A stretch of DNA of 60,624 nt from Bacteroides sp. (GCA_014802105.1 JAAVCX010000001.1:1-60624), one strand, 5' to 3'; numbered from the stretch's first letter, positions 36,675 through 44,995 are shown. Translations and numbers: made by a program. Notes: a model not told the origin generated them from the sequence alone.

Positions 36675-37514
36675 TTATTCCTCTACGTCGGGTAGATATG
36701 CCTGATAGTTGACTAAGTATTTGCTGGCAAGCTGCATGTAGGAGCCGTCCTCGTCGAGCACGGGGGTGCCGGCGTCGGCCATCTTCTGGAGATAGCGGCG
36801 GGTCTGGTCGGCCACGAAGTCGAGCTTACCGTAGGCCACTGTGCCGTCGCTCCACGACGAGAATGTCCAGCCCATCACGTTGTTAATAACCATGAGTTTT
36901 GAGACGGTGTAGGTGCCGAAGAACTGGGGGAAGTAAACATCGCCCCAAGGCCAGGGAAGCACATACTCCTCGCTGAAGATAATCTTATAGCGGTCGGTGG
37001 GGAGCATTTCGCCATCATCGCTCCAGGAGGCGGAGTTCTTGAGCTCGGTGATGGGCACGGAGAAGTGTTCGTTGGGGACAATGCGCAGGGTGATCTGCAA
37101 CTTCTCGTGGCGCAGGCGGGGGGTGCGTAGCAGCTTGACGTTATAACGGGCGGTAGACTCGCCGGCCTTGATGACCGACTCGTTCTCGCTGAGATCAAAG
37201 TCTTCCCCCTCGACGGCGTTGGTCTCCTCGGGGATGACCTCCACTACGAAGGGTCGGTCGTAGTTTTTGGTCTTGCCGATGGTGCGGATGTTTATACGCT
37301 CGTAGACATAAGTGATGTCTTCGCTGTAGTTGCTGAACGAGCGCTCGATCTCGTCGCGATACTCATGGGGGTTACCATTAATGTCGGTTCGGCTTACCTC
37401 CTGGATGAAGATGCCTGCATCTATACCGCTGTAAGTGTCGAGGTCGTCGGAGGAGCAGGAGCTCATGGCCGAGACTGCGGCGATTGATAATGCGAAATAT
37501 ATAAAACGTTTCAT
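36675..37514 (-). CDS. DUF4843-domain lipoprotein
   Basis: A 279-residue lipoprotein (Cys20 in MSSCSSDD) matching the DUF4843 family by its position and by the central blocks NAVEGEDFDL and STARYNVKLLRTPRLRHEKL, a Calx-beta-like strand pattern. Its role in the neighbouring transporter is unproven; surface-exposed cargo binding is likely by analogy with SusE. Transcribed from susC with 15 bases to susD. Confidence 0.8.
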   Translation of the reverse strand: MKRFIYFALSIAAVSAMSSCSSDDLDTYSGIDAGIFIQEVSRTDINGNPHEYRDEIERSFSNYSEDITYVYERINIRTIGKTKNYDRPFVVEVIPEETNAVEGEDFDLSENESVIKAGESTARYNVKLLRTPRLRHEKLQITLRIVPNEHFSVPITELKNSASWSDDGEMLPTDRYKIIFSEEYVLPWPWGDVYFPQFFGTYTVSKLMVINNVMGWTFSSWSDGTVAYGKLDFVADQTRRYLQKMADAGTPVLDEDGSYMQLASKYLVNYQAYLPDVEE

Positions 37515-37529
37515 TGCTTGGAGTGATGA

Positions 37530-39032
37530 TTAATAGGTTTCACCTGAGGGGATGGGCACATTGTAGCGGCTGGCTTTGGCAGGGGTGTCGAAGCCGGTAC
37601 CTGTTGAGCCGTCGAGGTGGATTTTGTTGGGGCTGTAATATTCTCCTACCGTGGCGTTGAGGCGCTTGAGCAGGAAGAAGCTCTGGCCCTCGCCGCGGAG
37701 CTCGCGTACATACTCGAGCTCAATCTCTTTCTGGAGGTTGGCTGTGGTGACGCTGGGATCGAGGTCGGGCACTCCGCGGGCTGCAAGCACAGTGTTGATG
37801 TATCCGCGAGCGGCGTCGAGATCACCCTCGTTGAGAGCCGACTCGGCAGCGATGTAGTAGGCCTCGGGGAGTCGGAGCAGACCGTAGAAGGTGGCCCAGA
37901 ACTCGGGAGCGGTCGACGAGGGAGTGAAGCTCTGATATTTGATGAATTCATATCCGGCGTTGATCGAGGGAGCCGAGCGCCACTGGGTCTGGTAGCGGTA
38001 GTCGCTGGTGGCGGGGAAGAGGATGTTGATATAGTTTCTGCGCACCTGGAGCAACTGGTCGGAGCTGAGGGACGACGAGAAGCTGTTCTTGTAGATGTTG
38101 GAGATGTCGTTGCGGTAGAAGCCAAAGAGACATTCGGTCGAGAAGCCACAGTCGGGGTTGGTGATGTTGGCCAGGAGCTTGTTGGGCACTACCCAGGGGA
38201 ACACGTTGTTGACGTTGGGATCGTCGGTGAGTTTGCGGGCCTCGGCCAGAGCGTTGGGGTAGTCACCGAGCCAGAGGTAGGCGCGGGCCTTGAGCAGGGT
38301 CACGGCGTAGTAGTTGAGACGAAGCTGGCGGTAGCGCTCCCAGTTGGCGGCGGTGCTTCCGCCGTCAGTGTTGAGCACGCCCTCGTTGATGATGGGGTCG
38401 TAGTTTTTCATGATCTCCTGAGCCTCTGAGAGGTCGACCAGAATGTGCTCGTTGATGATCACGTCGGCAGGGAGACGGTCACGCTTGGTGGCCTCGGGGG
38501 TGTCGGCGTAGGGGACGGCGTCGCCGGTGATCTTGACCGAGGGGATCGGGCCGAAGATGCGGGTGAGGTCGAAGTGGATATAGGCGCGCACGGCGAGCAT
38601 CTCGGCCTTGATCATGGCTGCATCCTGCTCTTTGAGCACGTCGGGAAACTCCTCGAGGGCCTGGAGCACGAGGTTGGCGTTGAGGATGGTATTGTAGGCT
38701 GTCGACCAGATGGAGGTAAGCACGCTTGAGGCCAGGTCGCCTGTATAATTGGCCGACTTGAACTGATACATGGTGTTGTTGGCCTGGCCTACGTCAAAGC
38801 TCAGACCCATAGCGTCGATGGGGCCGTAGGAGAGGTTGTAGCCGTAGAGGCTCGAGGAGGTGAGCTGAGTGTAGATGCCGTTGACGGTTGTGTGAAATCC
38901 TTCCGCTGTAGAGAACTGCTGCTCGTAGAGCTGCTTGTCCTTGGGAGTGTAGTCAAGCCAGTCGGAACATCCGCTCATAGCCGTGGCAAAGCCTATGGCA
39001 GTGGCGAGAGTAAGGGTTTTATATAGTTTCAT
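37530..39032 (-). CDS. SusD/RagB-family nutrient-binding lipoprotein
   Basis: A 500-residue outer-membrane lipoprotein (lipobox AMSGC, Cys22; then SDWLDYTPKD as in many SusD proteins). It has the TPR-like helical framework of the family (for example AYIHFDLTRIFGPIP and KARAYLWLGDYPNALAEA), and the C-terminal SusD region (residues about 340-495, with YELRGEGQSFFLLKRL-type ending). SusD lids the SusC barrel and captures ligand. It is immediately downstream of its partner susC (21 bases). Confidence 0.93.
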   Translation of the reverse strand: MKLYKTLTLATAIGFATAMSGCSDWLDYTPKDKQLYEQQFSTAEGFHTTVNGIYTQLTSSSLYGYNLSYGPIDAMGLSFDVGQANNTMYQFKSANYTGDLASSVLTSIWSTAYNTILNANLVLQALEEFPDVLKEQDAAMIKAEMLAVRAYIHFDLTRIFGPIPSVKITGDAVPYADTPEATKRDRLPADVIINEHILVDLSEAQEIMKNYDPIINEGVLNTDGGSTAANWERYRQLRLNYYAVTLLKARAYLWLGDYPNALAEARKLTDDPNVNNVFPWVVPNKLLANITNPDCGFSTECLFGFYRNDISNIYKNSFSSSLSSDQLLQVRRNYINILFPATSDYRYQTQWRSAPSINAGYEFIKYQSFTPSSTAPEFWATFYGLLRLPEAYYIAAESALNEGDLDAARGYINTVLAARGVPDLDPSVTTANLQKEIELEYVRELRGEGQSFFLLKRLNATVGEYYSPNKIHLDGSTGTGFDTPAKASRYNVPIPSGETY

Positions 39033-39053
39033 GATGACTGTCGGTGAATGATA

Positions 39054-42000
39054 TTAGAGAGAGAATGAGAGGGCAAAAGTGTAGCTGCGGGCAAAGGGGT
39101 AGGCGGTACCGCGCTCCTGCTTGATGGTCGAGAGCCAGAAGACGTCGTTGGCGTAGAAGTTGATACGCAGGGCGTCGAGGCCGATCTTACCGGCTATCTG
39201 ATAGAAGTCATAGCCGAGCTGGAGCGACTGGAGTGTCAGCGAGTTGTTGCGCTGCACGAAGCGCGACGACATGGGGGTGCTCAGGGAGTTTGCGATGTTC
39301 TTGAACTGAGCTATGTCGCCGGGTTTCTGCCAGCGGTCATAGAGGGCGCGGCGATCCTGGTTGTAGTTGAGCTGGGTGGCGGTGATATTTTCGACCTTAT
39401 TATAGAGGGCCGAGTTGTAGGCCTTGCCGCCCCACTTGTAGTTGAAGTTCATGCCGAGGCTGAAGCCCTTGTAGTTGAGGTTGGTACCGAAGGCACCCTC
39501 GACCTTGGCGCGGGTGTTGCCCACGATCACCTCGTCGTCGGGGTTGTAGTCGTAGGTGTATTCACCGTCTTTGGTGATGAAAAGTTCACGACCGTTGGAG
39601 GGGTCGATACCTGCCGAGCGCACAGCCCAGATAGCGTCGGGGTCGGCACCGTCATAGTAGCGCTTGGTGGCGTTCTGCTTGGCGGTCTGGTTGAGATCGT
39701 CGAGGGCACCGTTGAGGTTCATGAGCTTGATGTTCTCGTGGCGCAGGGTGGCGCGGACGCTCCAGGTGAAGCGGTCGGCCATGTTGCGGAGTATGTAGTA
39801 GCTTGCCGAGGCGAGCACACCCTTTGACTTCTGCTTGCCGAGGTTGGTGTTCCAGAGGCTGGTTATACCGGTCGACAGGGGCACGGCGATGCTGATGAGC
39901 AGGGGGTCGGTGGTCTTGTCGTAGTAGTCAAACTCAACGTTCCAGCGGTCGGTCGAGAAGTCGAGGCCGACGTTATAGTCGCGAGTGGTCTGCCAGCGCA
40001 GATTACGGTTACCGAGGGTCTGGAGAATGGTGGAGTTGCCGAAGTAGTTGAAGGCACTGTAAAGGAAGCGATAGGTGATCAGCGAGGCAGCTGAGCTGAA
40101 GTCCTGGTTGCCGGGGTTACCGTAGGAACCGCGGATCTTGAGCATGGTCACCATGGGGAAGGCTTCGCGGAAGAAGGCTTCGTTCATGATGTTCCAGCCG
40201 ATACCTACCGACCAGGTGTTGATGAACTTCTTGTTGGAGCCAAACACCGATGAGCCGCTGATGTTGTAGTTGAGGTCGGCCAGATAGCGGTTGTCGTAGG
40301 CATAGTTGATGGTGGTCAGGAAGGAGGCCGAGCGAGAGGTGTTCTCGTAGTAGGTGGGGGTGCCACCCTCGGGATAACCGTTGGAGAAGGAGGGATAGGT
40401 GTAGTTGCCCTCGGGGAAGCCGACGGCCGAGTAGCCCTGGGTGAGGGTCTTGGTCTGAGAGAGCTTACCGTCGGCGGCTACATTGATGCGGTTCTTGCCG
40501 AAGGCCTGGCCATAGATGGCAGTGAATGAACCGTTGTAGCCGGTGGTGCGGGTGTGGTCAGAGGTGAATGAGCCTTTCTTGGTGGCGTCGGAGTTCTCGA
40601 AGCGGGTATCGAGGGGTGAGACGAAGACTTCCTTGTCGTTGGTGGAGTGGTTGATACCAAACTTGGCGCGCAGTTTGAGCTCATTGATGGGGTTAAACTC
40701 GGCGATGAAGTAGTTGGTGAGCAGGAGGTTGTTGCCACCGTTGCGACTGTTGAGCGAGGCGTTGTAGAGAGGGTTGGGCGACTTGGCGAAGTCATTGTTC
40801 TCGAGCCAGGGAGTGATGTCGCCGTTCTCGTCGGTCATCTTGTAGTAGGGGTTGGCGTTGGCATATTCGCTGAAGGCTACCACGGGATCTTTGGTGTCGG
40901 TGTAGAGCACCGAGAGCTGGTCGGAGAAGAGGAGCTTGCCCAGACGGTAGGTGAGGTCGAGGTTGCCACCGTAGCTCTGACGGGAGCTGCCTTTCATGAC
41001 ACCTTCCTGGTCGCTGTAATTGGCACCGAGACCAAACATGAAGCCGTTGCTACCGCCGTCGATATACACCTGATGTTTCTGGGTGTAGCCGGTGCGGGTG
41101 GGCACTTTGAGCCAATAGGTGTCGACACCGCTGGCGATCTCGGCCACACGCTTGTTGTAGATGTCGGAGTAGAGGATCTCGTTGGCGGCGGTCCAGTTGC
41201 CCGAGTTGAGGGAGTAACGGCCTGCGAGGGTCTCAAACTCGAGCTTCTCCGAGGCGTTCATCAGATCGTAGGAGTCGAGGTCGGGGGTGGAGAGGGCAAT
41301 GGAGCCGTTGTAGGAGAGACGGAGCTTGCCGGCCTTAGGCTTTACAGTCTCGACTACTACCACGCCGTTGGCGGCCTTTGAGCCATAGATGGCTGTCGAG
41401 GCGGCATCCTTGAGGATGGTCATTGACTCGATGCGGTTGATGTCGAGATTGAACACAGCCTCGAGGGTCGACTCAAATCCGTCGACGATGAAGAGGGGCT
41501 GGTTGGGGTCGTTGACAGCCTCGTCGCGCTGGCCGATCACCGAGGATTTGCCGCGGATATTGATGTCGGGCAGGTTGTTGGGGTCAGATCCGGCTACGTC
41601 GTTGGTCAGGAGGTTGAACGCGGGATCGAGGGCGGCCAGCGAGGCGATGGGGTTCTGGACGCCGATCATCTTGAGCTCGTCGCGCGAGAATGTCGAGGCC
41701 GATCCGGTAAATGAGGTCTTGTCTTTGGTGACGATACCTGTCACAACGACCTCCTTGAGGGCGTTGGAGTCATCGTCGAGGGTGATGACCATAGGGGTGC
41801 CTGTCACAGGTTTGACCTCTTTGGTCTTTTTGCCGATATAGGAGATCTCGAGTTTGGTCGCTCCGTTAGGTTTCATTACAAATGCACCGTCGACGTCGGT
41901 GACCGTGAGGTCTTTGCCGAGTTTAACGGTTGCTCCGATGAGCGGTTCGCCGTCGGTGTCAAATACGTTACCGGCGATTACAGAAGTGTTTCCAGGTTTT

Positions 42001-42107
42001 ACGCTTGTAACTACCCCCCCCGTATTGCTCTGTGCCATAGCACTTTGCGTGAATGGGACGAATCCTGTTACCAAAAGCATAAAGCAGCCTAATTGTTTTA
42101 GTGTCAT
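39054..42107 (-). CDS. SusC/RagA-family TonB-linked outer-membrane transporter
   Basis: A 1017-residue TonB-dependent receptor. After a signal peptide (about 1-25) comes a carboxypeptidase-regulatory-like domain (about 42-115, with VIAGNVFDTDGEPLIGATV), a plug domain (about 120-240, LKEVVVTGIV and INIRGKSSV) and a 22-strand barrel ending in YTFALSFSL. It lacks an STN domain, so it probably does not signal to an anti-sigma factor. The ATG at 42107 gives a proper signal peptide. A run of eight G codes for Gly-Gly just after the signal peptide (42014-42021). No glycoside hydrolase, lyase or regulator is encoded nearby, so the cargo is not predictable. Confidence 0.93.
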   Translation of the reverse strand: MTLKQLGCFMLLVTGFVPFTQSAMAQSNTGGVVTSVKPGNTSVIAGNVFDTDGEPLIGATVKLGKDLTVTDVDGAFVMKPNGATKLEISYIGKKTKEVKPVTGTPMVITLDDDSNALKEVVVTGIVTKDKTSFTGSASTFSRDELKMIGVQNPIASLAALDPAFNLLTNDVAGSDPNNLPDINIRGKSSVIGQRDEAVNDPNQPLFIVDGFESTLEAVFNLDINRIESMTILKDAASTAIYGSKAANGVVVVETVKPKAGKLRLSYNGSIALSTPDLDSYDLMNASEKLEFETLAGRYSLNSGNWTAANEILYSDIYNKRVAEIASGVDTYWLKVPTRTGYTQKHQVYIDGGSNGFMFGLGANYSDQEGVMKGSSRQSYGGNLDLTYRLGKLLFSDQLSVLYTDTKDPVVAFSEYANANPYYKMTDENGDITPWLENNDFAKSPNPLYNASLNSRNGGNNLLLTNYFIAEFNPINELKLRAKFGINHSTNDKEVFVSPLDTRFENSDATKKGSFTSDHTRTTGYNGSFTAIYGQAFGKNRINVAADGKLSQTKTLTQGYSAVGFPEGNYTYPSFSNGYPEGGTPTYYENTSRSASFLTTINYAYDNRYLADLNYNISGSSVFGSNKKFINTWSVGIGWNIMNEAFFREAFPMVTMLKIRGSYGNPGNQDFSSAASLITYRFLYSAFNYFGNSTILQTLGNRNLRWQTTRDYNVGLDFSTDRWNVEFDYYDKTTDPLLISIAVPLSTGITSLWNTNLGKQKSKGVLASASYYILRNMADRFTWSVRATLRHENIKLMNLNGALDDLNQTAKQNATKRYYDGADPDAIWAVRSAGIDPSNGRELFITKDGEYTYDYNPDDEVIVGNTRAKVEGAFGTNLNYKGFSLGMNFNYKWGGKAYNSALYNKVENITATQLNYNQDRRALYDRWQKPGDIAQFKNIANSLSTPMSSRFVQRNNSLTLQSLQLGYDFYQIAGKIGLDALRINFYANDVFWLSTIKQERGTAYPFARSYTFALSFSL
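42014..42021 (-). repeat. G8 homopolymer in the susC coding sequence
   Basis: Eight C on the + strand (G on the coding strand) at about codons 29-31 of the SusC gene. A tract this long inside the 5' coding region can slip during replication. Confidence 0.9.
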
Positions 42108-42170
42108 GAATCTGGCTGATTTAACTGTTAGTAAAAATTGATAATGATTGGTTTCTTTGATATATTTTTG

Positions 42171-42178
42171 CAAATATA
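42171..42178 (-). promoter_or_regulatory. -7 element of the SusC/D operon
   Basis: TATATTTG on the minus strand, about 60 bases before the susC ATG. The -33 partner is not at ideal spacing. Confidence 0.5.
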
Positions 42179-42301
42179 TGAATAAATCTTAAACAATTTA
42201 CTATTATTCCAAAAAAATATAATCGTTCAAATGATTTTTCTTTTTCAATAACATTATCAATGTTAAAAAGACACGAGAATATCAGGGCGACCGGAATGGA
42301 G

Positions 42302-42334
42302 GCGGGGCGGTGCCCGATACAGGCACCGCCCCGC
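42302..42334 (-). terminator. GC-rich hairpin after the rhamnose operon
   Basis: A perfect 13-bp stem (GCGGGGCGGTGCC at 42302-42314 with its complement at 42322-42334) and a seven-base loop. It lacks a clear T-run, so it may stop transcription only partly or protect the 3' end. Confidence 0.55.
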
Positions 42335-42390
42335 TTGTTGCAGACGAAACTGAATAGTCAGCTATGATAGCTCGAGACTAATCTGAGAGT

Positions 42391-42450
42391 AGATGGAGTA
42401 TATATTATAGATGGAGTATATATTATAATAGATGGAGTATATATTATATA
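42391..42450. repeat. three tandem copies of an AT-rich unit
   Basis: The unit AGATGGAGTATATATTAT occurs at 42391, 42409 and 42430, with 0-3 extra bases (AAT, ATA) at unit ends. No dyad or coding capacity. Confidence 0.85.
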
Positions 42451-42532
42451 GGTGTAAATAGGGTCGGAGGAGTGGTTGGATAGAGTGGCTACACAGTTGT
42501 AGACAACTCAAAACGCCGCTCTCAGGTAGAGA

Positions 42533-42573
42533 CTCTATACCCTATACTCTATACTCTATACTCTATACTCTAT
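42533..42573. repeat. 7-bp microsatellite array (CTCTATA)n, copy 2
   Basis: Six heptamers (CTCTATA, CCCTATA, then CTCTATA three times, CTCTATT). The last unit supplies the rhaD stop codon (TAG, minus strand). It is identical in motif to the repeats flanking the four-helix-bundle gene. Confidence 0.9.
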
Positions 42574-43376
42574 TTGGGCAGATTAAAGGCGACAGTCATC
42601 TCGCGCATCTGCTCGTCAGACATGCCGTCGGGCTCGAATCCCATGTTTTTGGCGCAGATGTAGATCTGGGCCGACTTGTTGAGCACGTCGATCTGGTCAA
42701 AAGCGGCCATTACGTCGGTGTCGACAGCAAAGACTCCGTGCTTCTCCCAGAGGGTCACGTCATAGTCGCCAAGCTCCTTGATGGTCGACTCGGCGAGCTC
42801 GTTGGAGCTGGGGAGCTGATAGGGGATGATGCCCAGTCCGCGGGGACAGAAGGCTTTGGTCTCGGGAATCATGCTCCAGAGCAGACGGGTGGCTACGTCT
42901 TTCTCGAGATACTTCTTGCAGTGAGACATGGCCACGAGCTCGATGGGGTGGGTGTGAACCGAAGCCTTGTAGTTGCTGCCCTTGCCGATGAGATAGTTGT
43001 GGACTGCCAGGTGGGAGGGGAGCTCAGAGGTGGGGGCCACGGGCTTGTCGGCGATGATCTCGTAGTGGGCACAGTCGTCGAGGATGCGTATGAACGAAGC
43101 GTTATCCATGGGCCAGCGGGCCAGGTCGCGCATGCGCTTGTTGGTGCCTTTGCAGAAGAAGTAGCAGCCTTTGAGGTTGGGGAGGGTGAAGCCTATGGGA
43201 CGGGGCTCGCTGATGGCGGGCATGGCGCGGATGGCATCGTCGATGTGTTGGGTGACGTTGACGGTGATGTTGCCGCCGTTGCGTTCGGCCCAGCCTTTCT
43301 GCCACAGATAGCCGGCTACCTCAGCCACCTGCTCTACCTCGCGGGCGAGCTCGGGACGGTTGTCGAGTATTGACAT
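42570..43376 (-). CDS. rhaD: rhamnulose-1-phosphate aldolase
   Basis: Cleaves L-rhamnulose-1-phosphate to dihydroxyacetone phosphate and L-lactaldehyde. The 268-residue class II zinc aldolase shows GWAERNGGNITVNVT near the N-terminus, the metal-binding VHTHPIELVA, and LWEKHGVFAVD with the third His. Length matches E. coli RhaD (274). It is the last gene of rhaB-rhaA-rhaT-rhaD. Its stop codon lies in a heptamer repeat array, 27 bases separate it from rhaT. Confidence 0.94.
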   Translation of the reverse strand: MSILDNRPELAREVEQVAEVAGYLWQKGWAERNGGNITVNVTQHIDDAIRAMPAISEPRPIGFTLPNLKGCYFFCKGTNKRMRDLARWPMDNASFIRILDDCAHYEIIADKPVAPTSELPSHLAVHNYLIGKGSNYKASVHTHPIELVAMSHCKKYLEKDVATRLLWSMIPETKAFCPRGLGIIPYQLPSSNELAESTIKELGDYDVTLWEKHGVFAVDTDVMAAFDQIDVLNKSAQIYICAKNMGFEPDGMSDEQMREMTVAFNLPK

Positions 43377-43403
43377 ATATTAAGCGTTTAAGATTGGTTT
43401 GGA

Positions 43404-44435
43404 TCAGACTAATTGGGGAAGGAAGCAGGAGACGACGAGCACCACGATGCCGATGACAAGCACTGTGATGGTGCGCGGCGAGCAGCCTTTCCATTCCTTG
43501 AGGATGATGCCCCAGACGTTAGAGAAGACTACGTTGAGAGCCATCAGTATACAGAACGAGAGCGTGGTCAGGGTCTCGCTTGAGGTCAGGAAGCCCTTGC
43601 CCAGAGCGAGGCCGAAGAACTGGCTGTACCACAGGGCTCCTGCCAGGAGGCAGAACAGCAGGTTGTTGGCCAGGACGTCGCCCTTGAGATAGTCGCCCCA
43701 GGTGTGGTTTTTCTGGTTCTGATAGAAGCAGTAGATGGCGTTGGTGACGAAGCCTCCGAGGGTCACGAGCAGAGTGGCGGGGAGTGTCTTGTAGATCTCG
43801 GGAGTGAGGTCGCCGAAGTTGATGTCCTGACCGAAGGTCAGACCGACGTTGAAACATCCGCTCATGAAGCCTGCGAGCAGGGCGATGGTGATGCCTTTGG
43901 GGAAGTTGAAGTCCTTGACGGCGGCTTTTTTCTCTTCTTCGCTCAGCGAAGCAGCTTTCATGGAGCCTGCGATGCCGATGATGGCGATGCCGATGAGAGT
44001 CACCACTACGCCGAGTATCACTGCAAAGGTGAGCTGGGAGAGGGGGTCGTTTTCAGGGAAGAAGATGTTGAGCAGCACGGGGCCCATGATGGTGCCGAGA
44101 CCGGCACAGGTGCCCAGGGCTATGGACTGGCCGAGGGCTACGCCGAGATAGCGCATGGAGAGGCCGAAGGTGAGACCTCCGACACCCCAGAGGGCACCGA
44201 AGAGGATGGTCATCCAGATATTGAACGACTGCTCGGCGGTGAAGAGTTCACAGAGGGAGTGGCCGGCGGGGACGGCGAGCAGGGCACCGAGAAATGGGAG
44301 TATGAGCCAGGCGAAGACTCCCTGAGTGATCCAGTAGCTTTCCCAACTCCAGGATTTGATCTTGTTGATGGGCACATAGCAGCTTGACTGGCAGAAGGCT
44401 CCGATGGCGATAATGAGTAGTCCGATAAAAATCAT
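43404..44435 (-). CDS. rhaT: L-rhamnose/proton symporter
   Basis: A 343-residue inner-membrane sugar:H+ symporter of the RhaT type (drug/metabolite transporter superfamily), with about ten hydrophobic segments. The N-terminal block PINKIKSWSWESYWITQGVF and GLTFGLSMRYLGVALGQSIA are characteristic of RhaT. The start at 44435 follows the right-hand side of the inserted four-helix-bundle unit by 17 bases. Confidence 0.93.
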   Translation of the reverse strand: MIFIGLLIIAIGAFCQSSCYVPINKIKSWSWESYWITQGVFAWLILPFLGALLAVPAGHSLCELFTAEQSFNIWMTILFGALWGVGGLTFGLSMRYLGVALGQSIALGTCAGLGTIMGPVLLNIFFPENDPLSQLTFAVILGVVVTLIGIAIIGIAGSMKAASLSEEEKKAAVKDFNFPKGITIALLAGFMSGCFNVGLTFGQDINFGDLTPEIYKTLPATLLVTLGGFVTNAIYCFYQNQKNHTWGDYLKGDVLANNLLFCLLAGALWYSQFFGLALGKGFLTSSETLTTLSFCILMALNVVFSNVWGIILKEWKGCSPRTITVLVIGIVVLVVSCFLPQLV

Positions 44436-44452
44436 AATGATTGGATTTATAA

Positions 44453-44492
44453 AGTATAGAGTATAGGGTATAGAGTATAGAGATTCTGAATG
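44453..44492. repeat. left inverted repeat of the four-helix-bundle unit
   Basis: 40-bp arm of period-7 repeats, ending inward with GATTCTGAATG; pairs with 44952-44991 with two mismatches. Confidence 0.9.
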
Positions 44493-44524
44493 ATAATGAG
44501 TTTGGAGAGAGGATGGATAGGTTT

Positions 44525-44908
44525 TTAGAATGGGGTGACTGTCGAATTCCGTTTTATAATGAAATTGCGATAGCCGCTCATCATTCGTCCTATCTCCTCA
44601 ATGTCAATTCTTAGACTTTGCATGGTTTCAGGGTTAACAATGCCTATATCATGAGCCAATGTAAGCTGACAACTTACTTCGGTCAGAGAGCCATAAGCAT
44701 TGCTAAGAAACCTGAGTTTTTCTTTATCGGAAATTCTACCTGAACCTTCGGCTATGTTTGAGGATATCGATATGACGGCTCTGCGTATTTGATCAGTAAG
44801 AGCATATTTCTCTTCCACCGGAAAATCCCGTGTGAGAAGATAGATGTTCCTGACCAGTGTTCGCGATTTCTGCCATAATTGTAGCCTCTCATAGTTGAAC
44901 ACCGACAT
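44525..44908 (-). CDS. four-helix-bundle protein (23S rRNA-intervening-sequence / S23 family)
   Basis: A 127-residue, all-helical protein of the family TIGR02436/PF05635: FNYERLQLWQKSRTLVRNIY, then FPVEEKYALTDQIRRAVISI, SSNIAEGSGR and LSNAYGSLTEVSCQL. Members form small oligomers; relatives are the Avd protein of diversity-generating retroelements and proteins coded in rRNA intervening sequences. No enzymatic activity is established. It is unrelated to rhamnose metabolism, has lower GC than its neighbours, and is bracketed by inverted repeats, all suggesting insertion. No reverse transcriptase or variable repeat is nearby, so a DGR is not supported. Confidence 0.9.
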   Translation of the reverse strand: MSVFNYERLQLWQKSRTLVRNIYLLTRDFPVEEKYALTDQIRRAVISISSNIAEGSGRISDKEKLRFLSNAYGSLTEVSCQLTLAHDIGIVNPETMQSLRIDIEEIGRMMSGYRNFIIKRNSTVTPF

Positions 44909-44951
44909 CGTTTCGCGTAAATGAAAAACTAAAAACTTTGAATCGAATAAA

Positions 44952-44991
44952 CACTCAGAATCTCTATACTCTATGCCCTATACTCTATACT
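44952..44991. repeat. right inverted repeat of the four-helix-bundle unit
   Basis: Complement of 44453-44492 in 38 of 40 positions; ends four bases before the rhaA stop codon (44996-44998). Confidence 0.9.
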
Positions 44992-44995
44992 CAAT

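Larger units (their letters stand above)
42108..42569. other. 462-base intergenic region rich in repeats
   Basis: No coding region is evident. It holds the susC leader and promoter (42171-42178), a GC hairpin (42302-42334), three copies of an AT-rich 18-21-bp unit (42391-42450) and a heptamer array (42533-42573). AT content is much higher than in the flanking genes. Confidence 0.75.
44453..44991 (-). mobile_element. inverted-repeat unit carrying a four-helix-bundle gene, inserted in the rha operon
   Basis: Two 40-bp inverted repeats (44453-44492 and 44952-44991; 38 of 40 positions complementary), built of 7-bp CTCTATA-type units plus a unique CAGAATCT core, flank a 384-bp gene. Removing the unit leaves about 21 bases between rhaA and rhaT, like the other spacings of the operon (27 and 43). 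ATTTAT occurs two bases outside each arm (44445-44450, 44994-44999), a possible target duplication. No transposase is encoded. The gene family is known from intervening sequences in 23S rRNA genes, whose ends are also inverted repeats. Confidence 0.65.

Noticed and set aside
42533-42573. CRISPR-like array
   Set aside because: The repeats are contiguous 7-mers with no unique spacers and no cas genes are in the window.
44525-44908. Diversity-generating retroelement accessory gene (Avd)
   Set aside because: The protein is in the same fold family, but there is no reverse transcriptase, template or variable repeat nearby.
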